From the NCBI GenBank assembly GCA_023957245.1, contig JAMLHJ010000001.1, forward strand, positions 81,273 to 145,272: DNA of 64,000 nucleotides. The letters are read 5' to 3'. A model generated the notes under the pieces. The model was not told the origin of the DNA. It did not search any database and was given only the letters and a program-made list of their open reading frames with translations. Positions 15,790 through 23,880 of this stretch are shown one piece after another; position 1 is the first letter of the stretch; the number at the start of each line of letters is the position of its first letter. The DNA is from Chitinophagales bacterium. GTDB taxonomy: Bacteria; Bacteroidota; Bacteroidia; Chitinophagales; JADIYW01. Position numbers and translations under genes: made by a program.

Positions 15790-16827
15790 ATGCCTAAGTC
15801 AAGTAAGAGATTCACCATATCCGATAGCGGTTTAAATGCACAGGGTTTCCGTATGCTTACGGAAGGTGCAATACTGGATGATTTTAGACTCAATCCAGTG
15901 ATGCTATTCAATCACCAACGCCCAGATGGTAATAGCAAAGACCAAATATTGCCCATCGGATATTGGGAGGATTTAGAAATAGAGGGGGATAAGATTACTG
16001 GAGTGCCTTTTTTCGATGATGAAGATCGTTTTGCTATGTCTATATATAGCAAAGTTGAAAATGGAGTACTCAGAATGTGTTCTGCTGGTGCAGAGCCAAA
16101 AGAAACAAGTAGCGATCCTTCGTTAATCATTGCTGGTCAAACAAAAGAAACGGTGACTAAATGGGTCTTAAAAGAAGCTTCTATCTGTGATATAGGTGCA
16201 AACCCAAATAGTCTTGCCTTTGTCGCATTATATAGTCAAGCAGGCAGTTCAATACAATTGTCCGCTAATTTATCCAATCAAATTCCTGAATTAAAACATT
16301 TAACCATGCCAAAACCACCAATTCAACTCTCAGATGAGGAGTTAGAGAAACAAAAATTGAATGCTGGCGATCCAGCAAAATCGTTGTCCGATGAAGATAA
16401 AGATGCATTAATCTTAAAACTTCAATCGGAAATAGAGACAATGAAAGAAGAGCTTCGACTAGCTTCTGAGCAATTGCGATTAAGTGAAGAAGAGAAAGAA
16501 ACTGAAAAAGTAGAAAACCTTGTCAATAAAGCTATTGGTCTAAAACAGATTACTTTATCTCAAAAACCTTATTTCGTCAAGTTAGCAAGACAAGATTATG
16601 ATGCAACATCAAAATTATTGTCAACTATGAAAGCTGCAGTTACAATAAAAGAGACATTGTCAGATATAGCTAAAGATCATGAGGATAGCAAAATATTAGA
16701 ATTGTCTAAAAAAAGCTATGATGAGCTATTTAAAAATGGGGGATTAGCATATTTAAAATTACATGCTGAAGATGTGTATAAAGAAAAGTACAAATCAAAA
16801 TTTGGTCAATATCCTAAAAATATTTAA
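15790..16827 (+). CDS. prohead protease-scaffold fusion (Mu gpI/Z-like)
   Basis: A 345-aa protein. The first about 160 residues look like a phage prohead protease of the U35/S78 type (RFTISDSGLNAQGFRMLTEG, NPVMLFNHQRPDGNSKDQIL, KEASICDIGANPNSLAFVAL). The C-terminal half is a charged coiled coil typical of scaffolds (about 200-260). It processes the capsid and provides the assembly core. Start 15790 (MPKSSKRF) is preferred to 15754. An in-frame ATG at 16306 (MPKPPIQLSDEE) lies exactly at the protease/scaffold junction. Confidence 0.75.
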   Translation: MPKSSKRFTISDSGLNAQGFRMLTEGAILDDFRLNPVMLFNHQRPDGNSKDQILPIGYWEDLEIEGDKITGVPFFDDEDRFAMSIYSKVENGVLRMCSAGAEPKETSSDPSLIIAGQTKETVTKWVLKEASICDIGANPNSLAFVALYSQAGSSIQLSANLSNQIPELKHLTMPKPPIQLSDEELEKQKLNAGDPAKSLSDEDKDALILKLQSEIETMKEELRLASEQLRLSEEEKETEKVENLVNKAIGLKQITLSQKPYFVKLARQDYDATSKLLSTMKAAVTIKETLSDIAKDHEDSKILELSKKSYDELFKNGGLAYLKLHAEDVYKEKYKSKFGQYPKNI

Positions 16828-16828
16828 C

Positions 16829-17926
16829 ATGAAAAACAAAAAAACATTTCTAGGGCTTGCAGTTGCCCTTATGGCTATAATGCTATTTACTGCACCTGTG
16901 TTTACAGCTATCATCGAAATGACTGATAGTTTTTTATTGTCTTCAATTATAATGACTGGCATTATCACCTTTAGTGCATTATATGCCACTAGTGGTAATC
17001 ATCAAATCTTCAAAAATGGTGTTGAAGTGGAAGTGTGGGCCAACTACATCATGGAGCGACTTTGGAAAAATAATCAGTTTTTACAACATGCATTTTCAGA
17101 TGATGACAAGGTGATAGGAGGCAAAATAGTACATATCCCACAACCAGGAGCAAAGCCCCTTATAACTAAAAATCGTTCTGTTTATCCTGCTACAGCTGTA
17201 AGACGAACGGATACAGACATACTATATGCGCTGGACGAATATACCGCAGATCCAACTCATATACCTAATGCCGACAAAGTGGAACTTTCTTACGATAAGA
17301 TTGATAGTGTATATGGAGATCATGCTGGTCAAATTTCTCAAGATGTTGCAGATGATGCAATTATCAAATGGTTGACGGGATTGGCAGCTAATAAATTTAT
17401 TAGAACAACAGGAGCCAATACTTCAGAGATATTAGAAGGAGCTACAGGAACTAGAAAAGTTTTTGTTCACGGCGATTTGAGAAAATGTCAAAAAACCTTA
17501 GACAAACAGAATATCCCTGAAGAAGATAGATTTGCACTATTATCAGCTGATATGGCTGACCAACTTTTTGAATCTTTAAGCAATACTCAGTATAGGGATT
17601 TTTCACAATATGCTGACGCTAAAGAGGGTATTGTTGGAAGACTATATGGTTTTAATATTATGAAAAGGAGTAGTGTAGCTGTAGCATCTTCTAGTTTAAC
17701 TATCAATCCTTGGGGAGCTGCTATTACAGCTACAGACTTGGATGTAAGTTTTGTGTGGCAAAAAAATGCAGTAGCTAGAGCTTTAGGTGAAGTAAAATTC
17801 TTTGAAAACCCTGATAGAGCAGAATACTATGGTGATGTATATTCTTCTTTATTGAGATTTGGTGGACGTAGAAGAAGAGCTGATGACTTTGGCATTCTTG
17901 CAATAGCTCAAGCTGATGGAGCATAA
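16829..17926 (+). CDS. major capsid protein with hydrophobic N-terminus
   Basis: A 365-aa protein placed directly after the protease-scaffold gene. The body (KNGVEVEVWANYIMERLWKN, KVELSYDKIDSVYGDHAGQI, VFHGDLRKCQ-like loop, FVWQKNAVARALGEVKFFEN) fits HK97-fold capsid proteins. Unusually the first about 55 residues hold two hydrophobic stretches (about 7-29 and 36-53) like membrane helices. They may be removed by the protease during maturation. ATG 16829 lies 1 base after the preceding stop; the longer 16763 start overlaps that gene. Confidence 0.8.
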   Translation: MKNKKTFLGLAVALMAIMLFTAPVFTAIIEMTDSFLLSSIIMTGIITFSALYATSGNHQIFKNGVEVEVWANYIMERLWKNNQFLQHAFSDDDKVIGGKIVHIPQPGAKPLITKNRSVYPATAVRRTDTDILYALDEYTADPTHIPNADKVELSYDKIDSVYGDHAGQISQDVADDAIIKWLTGLAANKFIRTTGANTSEILEGATGTRKVFVHGDLRKCQKTLDKQNIPEEDRFALLSADMADQLFESLSNTQYRDFSQYADAKEGIVGRLYGFNIMKRSSVAVASSSLTINPWGAAITATDLDVSFVWQKNAVARALGEVKFFENPDRAEYYGDVYSSLLRFGGRRRRADDFGILAIAQADGA

Positions 17927-17935
17927 TCTTTTGAG

Positions 17936-18184
17936 ATGACTGATTTACAAGATAATATTATAAACTACATACTAGCTCCTATAGCTGCAGCATTTGGGGG
18001 CTGGTTTTTTGGTCGCAGGAAGTTGTCAGCTGAAGCTAGTACAACTGAGATTGAAAATGTAGAAAAGTCATTAGCTATCTATAGAGGGATTATCACTGAC
18101 ATGGAAAGTCAAATAAAATCTTTAAAAAGTCAAATAACAGAACTGGAAACACAACTCAATTTATTTAAAGCTAAGCGTCCATGA
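17936..18184 (+). CDS. small membrane protein with coiled coil (holin- or spanin-like)
   Basis: An 82-aa protein with one hydrophobic segment near the N-terminus (ILAPIAAAFGGWFFGRRK, about residues 11-28), followed by a long coiled coil (about 45-80). It overlaps the amidase gene by 4 bases, so a lysis role (holin or accessory) is likely from context. Phage holins vary too much for the sequence alone to decide. Confidence 0.5.
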   Translation: MTDLQDNIINYILAPIAAAFGGWFFGRRKLSAEASTTEIENVEKSLAIYRGIITDMESQIKSLKSQITELETQLNLFKAKRP

Positions 18185-19107
18185 GATTGATTAAAGGAAT
18201 AACGATTCATTGTACTGCTGGTTATGGTGATGTAGAATCTATCAAAGAGTTTTGGAAAAAAAAACTTGGGTGGAAAGTGGTTGGATATCACTTCTTTATT
18301 TATGAAGATGGTAGAGTTGTTCAATTAGCGCCATTGAGTACCGTTACTAATGGAGTGAAAGGCTATAATTCGGATAGAGTTCATATAGCATATCAAGGTG
18401 GTGTTGAAAAAGGCAATGTCAAAAAAGCCAAAGACACTAGAACCATAGCACAAAAACTTGCAATAGAATCAACTATTGAGAATGTAATACGAGAACTACA
18501 TGAGCATCAAGATGTTTCCAAATTAGAAATAAAAGGTCATCGAGATTTTTCTCCAGACCAAAACAAAAATGGTATTATTGATCCCTGGGAAAGAATCAAA
18601 GAGTGTCCATCATTCGATGCATTATCTGAATATAGAGCTTTGTTAAGAAAGTTTATTTCAGTCTTATTAGCCGTTTTATTGATAGGTTTTACTGGATGTA
18701 AGAGTTCAAAAATAAGCACTGAAAGAATAGTAACAGACTCTACAACAGTAACTAATACCATTATAGAACGAGACACTATCATTGTGACTAATAGTGATAC
18801 AATTTCTATAATGTTGGACTGCAAAACCACTAAGCCTGCCACACTAAAAGGATCAAAGAATGCAATGATTAAAACTACCCCTCTAGGTGAAAAGACATTA
18901 GTAAAATGCACTTGTGATACTATGCAAATCATGGCGAAACTCAAGGAACTAATTTCTAATAAAGAAAGGGTAACAAAGGAAATAGTCTATAAAACTACGA
19001 CCAACAAACCTTCTATTTTCAATAGATACATTACTTTTTTGGGGTGGCTTTTTATCGTACTCTTTGTATTTACTCTTATTATTCAAATTATAAAAATCTT
19101 TCGATAA
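18181..19107 (+). CDS. endolysin amidase joined to a u-spanin-like domain
   Basis: A 308-aa frame. Residues 1-150 are an N-acetylmuramoyl-L-alanine amidase (Amidase_2), with likely zinc ligands H10 (ITIHCTAG), H120 (KGHRDFSP) and C142 (ECPSFD). From residue 154 a new hydrophobic stretch ends in a lipobox-like LIGFTGC (C173), then a long polar stretch, then a C-terminal membrane helix (about 285-305). Lipoprotein start plus C-terminal helix is the layout of a unimolecular spanin. A TTG codon at 18640 could start it separately. It degrades the cell wall and may fuse the membranes at lysis. Confidence 0.8.
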   Translation: MRLIKGITIHCTAGYGDVESIKEFWKKKLGWKVVGYHFFIYEDGRVVQLAPLSTVTNGVKGYNSDRVHIAYQGGVEKGNVKKAKDTRTIAQKLAIESTIENVIRELHEHQDVSKLEIKGHRDFSPDQNKNGIIDPWERIKECPSFDALSEYRALLRKFISVLLAVLLIGFTGCKSSKISTERIVTDSTTVTNTIIERDTIIVTNSDTISIMLDCKTTKPATLKGSKNAMIKTTPLGEKTLVKCTCDTMQIMAKLKELISNKERVTKEIVYKTTTNKPSIFNRYITFLGWLFIVLFVFTLIIQIIKIFR

Positions 19108-19322
19108 TGAAAAAAATATTCGAATTACATCCTGACAGAGATGTTGTATATCAAACATCAGATGGCTATCAGTTTTGGGAATTATCCAAAGCCGAAGCTC
19201 ATTCAGGAAATCTATTAGATAAGTCTATTAAGACTATTCATAAAGCTGATGAAGAAGTTCCAGTTGAACAAACTATTCAACCTGAAAAATCTAAACCAAG
19301 TAAAAAAATAAAGGAGGATTAA
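19107..19322 (+). CDS. hypothetical phage protein, 71 aa
   Basis: A small protein (MKKIFELHPDRDVVYQTSDG...) whose first half suggests a compact fold and whose C-terminus is lysine-rich. Its ATG shares one base with the amidase stop (TAATG), so translation is probably coupled; this start is preferred over 19044. It sits between lysis and tail-sheath genes. Family not recognised; similar short proteins precede sheath genes in related phages. Confidence 0.6.
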   Translation: MKKIFELHPDRDVVYQTSDGYQFWELSKAEAHSGNLLDKSIKTIHKADEEVPVEQTIQPEKSKPSKKIKED

Positions 19323-19323
19323 C

Positions 19324-20493
19324 ATGTTACCTGATGTAAAAATATCTCTACAAAACGGACAGTTAGGCGGAGTCTTATCACTTGCTGATGGTGTTTGTGC
19401 CTTGATTGTAACAGGTGAATCAGTATCAACAAAAATACAAATCGGAGAGCCACAGCTCGTTTTTAGCTTAAAAGATGCTGAACAAATCGGTCTGACAGAA
19501 AACGACAATCCATTTGCTCATCATCAAATTAAAGAATTTTACTCTACGGCTGGTGCAGGAGCAGAGTTATATGTGATGATTGTGCCTAATACAGAGACGC
19601 AGACTAGCATGATGGATATTAACAATGATAATGGAGCGAAAAAGTTATTAGACTTTGCTGGAGGAAGAGTACGTTTGTTATTTTCAGCATTTAACCCAGA
19701 TGAACTGTATGATCTTGTACTAACTAATGGGATAGATGCAGATGTATATTCTGCTATCATTAAAGCGCAGGAGCTAGCAGAACTTTATGCAGAAAATCAA
19801 GCTCCTATCAGAGTTATCTTAGAAGGTCGAAAATTTAATGGCAATGCAGCCAACCTTACTGATTTAAAGACAATGACAAATAACAGAGTTTGTGTAGTTG
19901 TCGGAAGCAGTTCTAATAATGGAGTGGCTTCAGTAGGTCTGTTCGTTGGGAGGTGTGCATCTAATCCTGTGCAAAGAAAAGCTAGTAGAGTGAAAGACGG
20001 CAACCTTCCTATCATTGCAGGATATGTTGGGAATCAGCTAGTTGATTCATACAATGGACTAGCACTTATGCATGACAAAGGGTTTGTAGTATTAAGAACC
20101 TTCTCAGGAATGTCAGGCTATTTCTTTTCTGACGATCCTACTGCTACATCATCAACTGATGATTATGCTTTTTTAGCTAGAGGTCGAGTGATAGACAAAG
20201 CACAAATAATAGCATATCTAACTTTTATTGAGGAGTTGCACGATGAAATACCTGTGAATGAAAGTGGAAGACTTGAAGCAGGAGTAGTCAAATACTTAGA
20301 AGCAAAAGTCGAAAATCAGATTAAGCAAATCATGTTATCTAATCGAGAAATCAGTAATGTTGAATGCTACATTAATCCCGAGCAAAATATTTTGTCCACC
20401 AATAAAACAGAAGTGGTTTTAAGGGTTACACCAGTTGGGTATAATTCTGCTATCGAAGTTCTGTTAGGATTTTATAACCCATCTAATAATTAA
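19324..20493 (+). CDS. contractile tail sheath protein (DUF2586/gpL-like)
   Basis: A 389-aa protein. It starts LPDVKISLQNGQLGGVLSLA, has FYSTAGAGAELYVMIVPN and a C-terminal domain with YNSAIEVLLGFYNPSNN, and lies directly before the tube gene. This is the sheath pattern seen in Bacteroidota Mu-like phages. Sheath subunits contract to drive the tube through the host envelope. Start ATG is 1 base after the preceding stop. Confidence 0.75.
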   Translation: MLPDVKISLQNGQLGGVLSLADGVCALIVTGESVSTKIQIGEPQLVFSLKDAEQIGLTENDNPFAHHQIKEFYSTAGAGAELYVMIVPNTETQTSMMDINNDNGAKKLLDFAGGRVRLLFSAFNPDELYDLVLTNGIDADVYSAIIKAQELAELYAENQAPIRVILEGRKFNGNAANLTDLKTMTNNRVCVVVGSSSNNGVASVGLFVGRCASNPVQRKASRVKDGNLPIIAGYVGNQLVDSYNGLALMHDKGFVVLRTFSGMSGYFFSDDPTATSSTDDYAFLARGRVIDKAQIIAYLTFIEELHDEIPVNESGRLEAGVVKYLEAKVENQIKQIMLSNREISNVECYINPEQNILSTNKTEVVLRVTPVGYNSAIEVLLGFYNPSNN

Positions 20494-20496
20494 ACT

Positions 20497-20919
20497 ATGA
20501 ACTTCTTTGATACAAAAGAATGCGAATGGAGTGACTTGGAACTTTTTTTAAATGGAGCTAAGGTCACCAAAATACAATCTGCAAAGTATAAAAAATCAGT
20601 AGAGAAAGAACATTTATATGCTGCAGGTAGCAATCCAATATCTATACAGAGAGGAAACAAATCCTATACTGGTAGTTTTAGATTATTGAAAGGAGCTGTA
20701 GATGATATAAACAGAGCTGTAAAAGCTGCAGGAGGAGAAGACCTCTTAGATGCTTCTTTTACTTGTGTAATCAACTACAAGAAAAAAGGCAATAGATTAT
20801 TACAAATTGACACACTTATTGGATTAGAGTTTACAGAATACGAGAGAGGTATGGAACAAAATGCTAAGTCTATGCCGATTGAATTACCTATTCTCTTTTT
20901 AGAATTAAAATCTGTTTAA
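20497..20919 (+). CDS. tail tube protein (gpM-like)
   Basis: A 140-aa beta-rich protein (FDTKECEWSDLELFLNGAKV; GNKSYTGSFRLLKGAVDDIN; PIELPILFLELKSV). Size, strand pattern and position between sheath and tail chaperone fit the stacked hexameric tube protein. The segment SIQRGNKSYTGSF is typical of tube proteins with a long loop. Gap to the sheath gene is 3 bases. Confidence 0.75.
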   Translation: MNFFDTKECEWSDLELFLNGAKVTKIQSAKYKKSVEKEHLYAAGSNPISIQRGNKSYTGSFRLLKGAVDDINRAVKAAGGEDLLDASFTCVINYKKKGNRLLQIDTLIGLEFTEYERGMEQNAKSMPIELPILFLELKSV

Positions 20920-20920
20920 T

Positions 20921-21205
20921 ATGAATAAGTCGCAAATACAAGAATGGAAAACCAAGCATGGTGAAATATTTGAGCTTGAAGTTGATGGGAAGAAAGCATG
21001 GTTAAAAAAACCTGATAGAAAACTCATCGCTATGGCTCAAAGCTTAGGAGGTGAAAGTCAAGTATCTATTGGAGAAGTATTACTTGATGCCTGTTGGCTT
21101 GGAGGTGATGAAGAAATCAAAACTAATGATGATCTATTCCTCTCCATTTTACCAACCCTCAATCAGTTGATTGAAATTAAACAGGCTGTTCTAAAAAAAA
21201 TTTAG
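20921..21205 (+). CDS. tail assembly chaperone, 0-frame product
   Basis: A 94-aa protein (MNKSQIQEWKTKHGEIFELE...) that is the upstream half of a tail chaperone pair, equivalent to lambda gpG or Mu gp41. It binds the tape measure protein during tail assembly. Its end is a slippery run of eight As (21193-21200) just before the stop codon at 21203-21205, which permits the frameshift described in the next entry. It sits between tube and tape measure genes, the universal place for these proteins. Confidence 0.75.
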   Translation: MNKSQIQEWKTKHGEIFELEVDGKKAWLKKPDRKLIAMAQSLGGESQVSIGEVLLDACWLGGDEEIKTNDDLFLSILPTLNQLIEIKQAVLKKI

Positions 21206-21360
21206 AACAGTTTTTAGTTCGTGAAGATGGAGATCTTATCAGAAAAATCAATGCTCAGATTAGATACTATCTTCATTTAGACCCTGATAGCATGACCGAT
21301 GAACAATGGGCTATGGCTTGGAATGATTTGTTATGGATAAGAAAAGAAGAAGCAAAATAA
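21199..21360 (+). CDS. tail assembly chaperone, -1 frameshift extension
   Basis: After the A8 run the -1 frame continues N-L-E-Q-F-L-V-R-E-D-G-D-L without interruption to TAA at 21358-21360, ending MAWNDLLWIRKEEAK. It has no plausible independent start for its full length, so it is most likely made by ribosomal slippage as a fusion to the 94-aa protein, like lambda gpGT or Mu gp41/42. About 53 residues are added. The stop lies 7 bases before the tape measure start. Confidence 0.7.
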   Translation, partial: NLEQFLVREDGDLIRKINAQIRYYLHLDPDSMTDEQWAMAWNDLLWIRKEEAK

Positions 21361-21367
21361 ACTAGCA

Positions 21368-23302
21368 ATGGGAGGAGTAGTCGAATTTATAATCAAGATG
21401 CAAGATGGGATTACTTCCCCTCTGCAAAAGATGAGTAGCAATTCCAATACTGCTAATCAGTCATTGCTAAAACTTACCGCATCTAACAAACAACTTATTG
21501 GAATGATATCAGGCACTTCCTCCAGCGTAAGCACTTTGACTGGTAGAATTGAAAAGCTGAAGGCATTAAGAGATATTCTACCTTCCTCTTCAGAAGAAAG
21601 AATTAAGTCTGTCAATAAGGAAATCTCTACACTTAATAAAGAAATGGAACGTCTCCAAAATATTGGAACTGGAGGAGGACTTAAAAAGACACTTAGCGAT
21701 GCCTTTAATAGCTTACCTGAGTTTTTTAAAAACCCATTGGTTCTAGCAGGTGCAGGATTAACATCTGCTATCAACTCAGGTTTAAAGAATAGCACAGATA
21801 AATTAGATTACCAACTTCTGTTAGGCAATGATGCTGGTCAAGCACTGTACAAATCTATAAAAAATACTGCTCCAGCAAGTATGAGAGATAGTTTTCTACA
21901 AGGTGGAAAATCATTAGTCTCGTCTGGCCATGATCCCAACAAAACCAATAAAATGCTTTCTCAAATCGGGGATGTTTCTTTAGGCAAAGAGGATCGATTT
22001 AATGGATTGTTATCAGCATTTACAAATGTTCAAAAAGAAGGTAAGCTTACAGAAGGCTCCCTACAGCAATTAAACGATGCTGGATTTAAGCCTTTAGTTT
22101 CTTTGAATCATGCAACTGGCGAAAGCATGGATAGCCTTCAGAAACGTTTTGAGCAAGGGAAAATATCAATTTTAGATTTAGAAAAAGCATTTGAATCAGC
22201 TACTGGACCTGGAGGAGAGTTTGAAGATAAATTGAAAGCTATCGCCGAAAGCCCTATGGATAAATGGGATTTGTTTAAAACAAAGATATTTGAATTATCA
22301 TCTGCATTTGGTGAAGTATTAATGCCTGTGTTTAGTAAAGGCATAGACTTGTTAAATATTGGGTTTGATTGGTTAAGCACTGGCATAGATTGGACAGTAA
22401 ACGTATTATCAAATCTGGCCACCTGGGTAGATAAAAATAGTGTGTTGGTGTATAGTCTAGCTGGTGCAGTTCTAGGAGGCGTAGTAGCATATAAAGCCTA
22501 TCAGGCAGTATCTATGCTTGTTTATTTGTGGCAGATGCGTGACCTTGTTGGCACTAGTTTATTGGCAACCGCCAAAGGAGCACTAACTGTTGTTACTAGC
22601 GGTTTAACTATTGCACAAAATGCATTGAGTGCAGCATTTTTAAAAAGCCCAATAGGGTGGGTTGTTCTTGGACTTGGCGCATTAGCAGGAGGTGTTATTT
22701 ACGCATGGAATAAATTTGAGGGGTTTAGAAAAATTGTTTTTGGTCTATGGGAAGCTTTTAAAGAAGTGTTTAACAGTATAGGAAGATTGTTTAAGCAAAT
22801 ATTTAATCCAATTTTTGATGCTATATCAGCAATAAAGGAAGGGAGGTGGATGGATGCAGCGAAGGCAACGGGAAACCTCTTGTATAATCTGACTCCAGTA
22901 GGAATAGCAGAAGCTACATATGACTTTACAAAATCTGGAGGATTTAATAGTATTTCTGAAGCTTTTGGGAAAGGAGCAGAAAAGGGTGCTAAGTCATGGA
23001 AAGAAGCAAAAAATGAGGAAGAATCAAAGGAAGATAATTTTGAAACACCTGAAGCAAAGCTTTTGGATTATCTCAAAAAATCAGACTTGTCAAAAAACAA
23101 TAAGGAGAATAAGACAACTACTAACGAAGGATTAAATGCAGTATCTGGTGGTGGCACAAAAAACATATCTATTGTTATACACAAAATGTTGGACAATACA
23201 AGCATTATAGTTCAAAATGGCACCCAACAGCTAGGGAGGGATATACAAAGAGTAGTTGAAGAAAGTCTAATTAGAGCAGTTGCATCAGGATCAGGGAGGT
23301 AA
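21368..23302 (+). CDS. tape measure protein
   Basis: A 644-aa protein with an N-terminal coiled-coil region (to about residue 105), a central domain (LLSAFTNVQKEGKLTEGSLQ) typical of tape measure proteins, and two hydrophobic segments (about 358-388 and 428-448). It sets tail length and is released to help DNA entry. It follows the frameshifted chaperone genes, as expected. It is somewhat short, implying a short tail tube. C-terminal part ends with a positively charged helix. Confidence 0.8.
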   Translation: MGGVVEFIIKMQDGITSPLQKMSSNSNTANQSLLKLTASNKQLIGMISGTSSSVSTLTGRIEKLKALRDILPSSSEERIKSVNKEISTLNKEMERLQNIGTGGGLKKTLSDAFNSLPEFFKNPLVLAGAGLTSAINSGLKNSTDKLDYQLLLGNDAGQALYKSIKNTAPASMRDSFLQGGKSLVSSGHDPNKTNKMLSQIGDVSLGKEDRFNGLLSAFTNVQKEGKLTEGSLQQLNDAGFKPLVSLNHATGESMDSLQKRFEQGKISILDLEKAFESATGPGGEFEDKLKAIAESPMDKWDLFKTKIFELSSAFGEVLMPVFSKGIDLLNIGFDWLSTGIDWTVNVLSNLATWVDKNSVLVYSLAGAVLGGVVAYKAYQAVSMLVYLWQMRDLVGTSLLATAKGALTVVTSGLTIAQNALSAAFLKSPIGWVVLGLGALAGGVIYAWNKFEGFRKIVFGLWEAFKEVFNSIGRLFKQIFNPIFDAISAIKEGRWMDAAKATGNLLYNLTPVGIAEATYDFTKSGGFNSISEAFGKGAEKGAKSWKEAKNEEESKEDNFETPEAKLLDYLKKSDLSKNNKENKTTTNEGLNAVSGGGTKNISIVIHKMLDNTSIIVQNGTQQLGRDIQRVVEESLIRAVASGSGR

Positions 23303-23304
23303 TT

Positions 23305-23589
23305 ATGAAAGATGTATTATTCAACGATATAGGTGATTTAGATGTTTTTGATGGGGATTTCAATATAGGAGATTCTACTGTTCAAAATCAATCATTATTA
23401 CTTCAGTCGCAAAAAGGAGAGCTGAAGCAATATCCAATTACAGGGGTGGGGATCAATAACTTTTTGCTAGATGAAAATAAGAATGACTTATACAGAGAAA
23501 TTAGACGAGAATTTGTAAGAGATGGAATAAAATTAAACTCAATCACTATTGATAAAGAATCTATTCTAATTGATGCTCATTATGAATAA
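23305..23589 (+). CDS. baseplate wedge gp25-like protein
   Basis: A 94-aa protein: GDLDVFDGDFNIGDSTVQNQ followed by LLLQSQKGELKQYPITGVGI and a C-terminal LIDAHYE. The D-F-x-I-G-D and G-E-x-K-x-x-P-x-x-G-V-G-I pattern is that of gp25/gpW-type wedge proteins, small lysozyme-like components that start sheath assembly. Its stop overlaps the next gene. Confidence 0.6.
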   Translation: MKDVLFNDIGDLDVFDGDFNIGDSTVQNQSLLLQSQKGELKQYPITGVGINNFLLDENKNDLYREIRREFVRDGIKLNSITIDKESILIDAHYE

Positions 23590-23875
23590 GGTAACTATAC
23601 TCAACAGACAAAGCCTCCTTGACATAGCTCTGCAAGAGACTGGCATAATCGAAGCTGCATTTGATATTGCAATAGCAAATGGATTATCTGTAACTGATTA
23701 TGCTCCTGGAGCTATATTGATGATACCAAACAACATAGTTGTCAATGAACAAATTTTAAAATACTATAAATCCAATAAAATTCAACCAGCAACATTTATG
23801 GGCGAGTTGATTATCTCTTCCAATCTCTATGTTGATGAAGACTACTGGGATGAAGACTATACAAACGAAAATTAA
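23582..23875 (+). CDS. tail protein X-like (LysM-type) baseplate protein
   Basis: A 97-aa protein with a LysM-like core: NRQSLLDIALQETGIIEAAF, AIANGLSVTDYAPGAILMIP, then a linker and acidic end. Tail protein X of Mu and P2 has one LysM-like domain connecting tube and baseplate. ATG at 23582 (MNKVTIL) overlaps the preceding gene by 8 bases and is preferred to 23570. Confidence 0.6.
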   Translation: MNKVTILNRQSLLDIALQETGIIEAAFDIAIANGLSVTDYAPGAILMIPNNIVVNEQILKYYKSNKIQPATFMGELIISSNLYVDEDYWDEDYTNEN

Positions 23876-23880
23876 GAATC

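Noticed and set aside
16763..16828. Upstream start of the capsid gene
   Set aside because: It overlaps the scaffold gene by 65 bases; ATG 16829 lies just after its stop.
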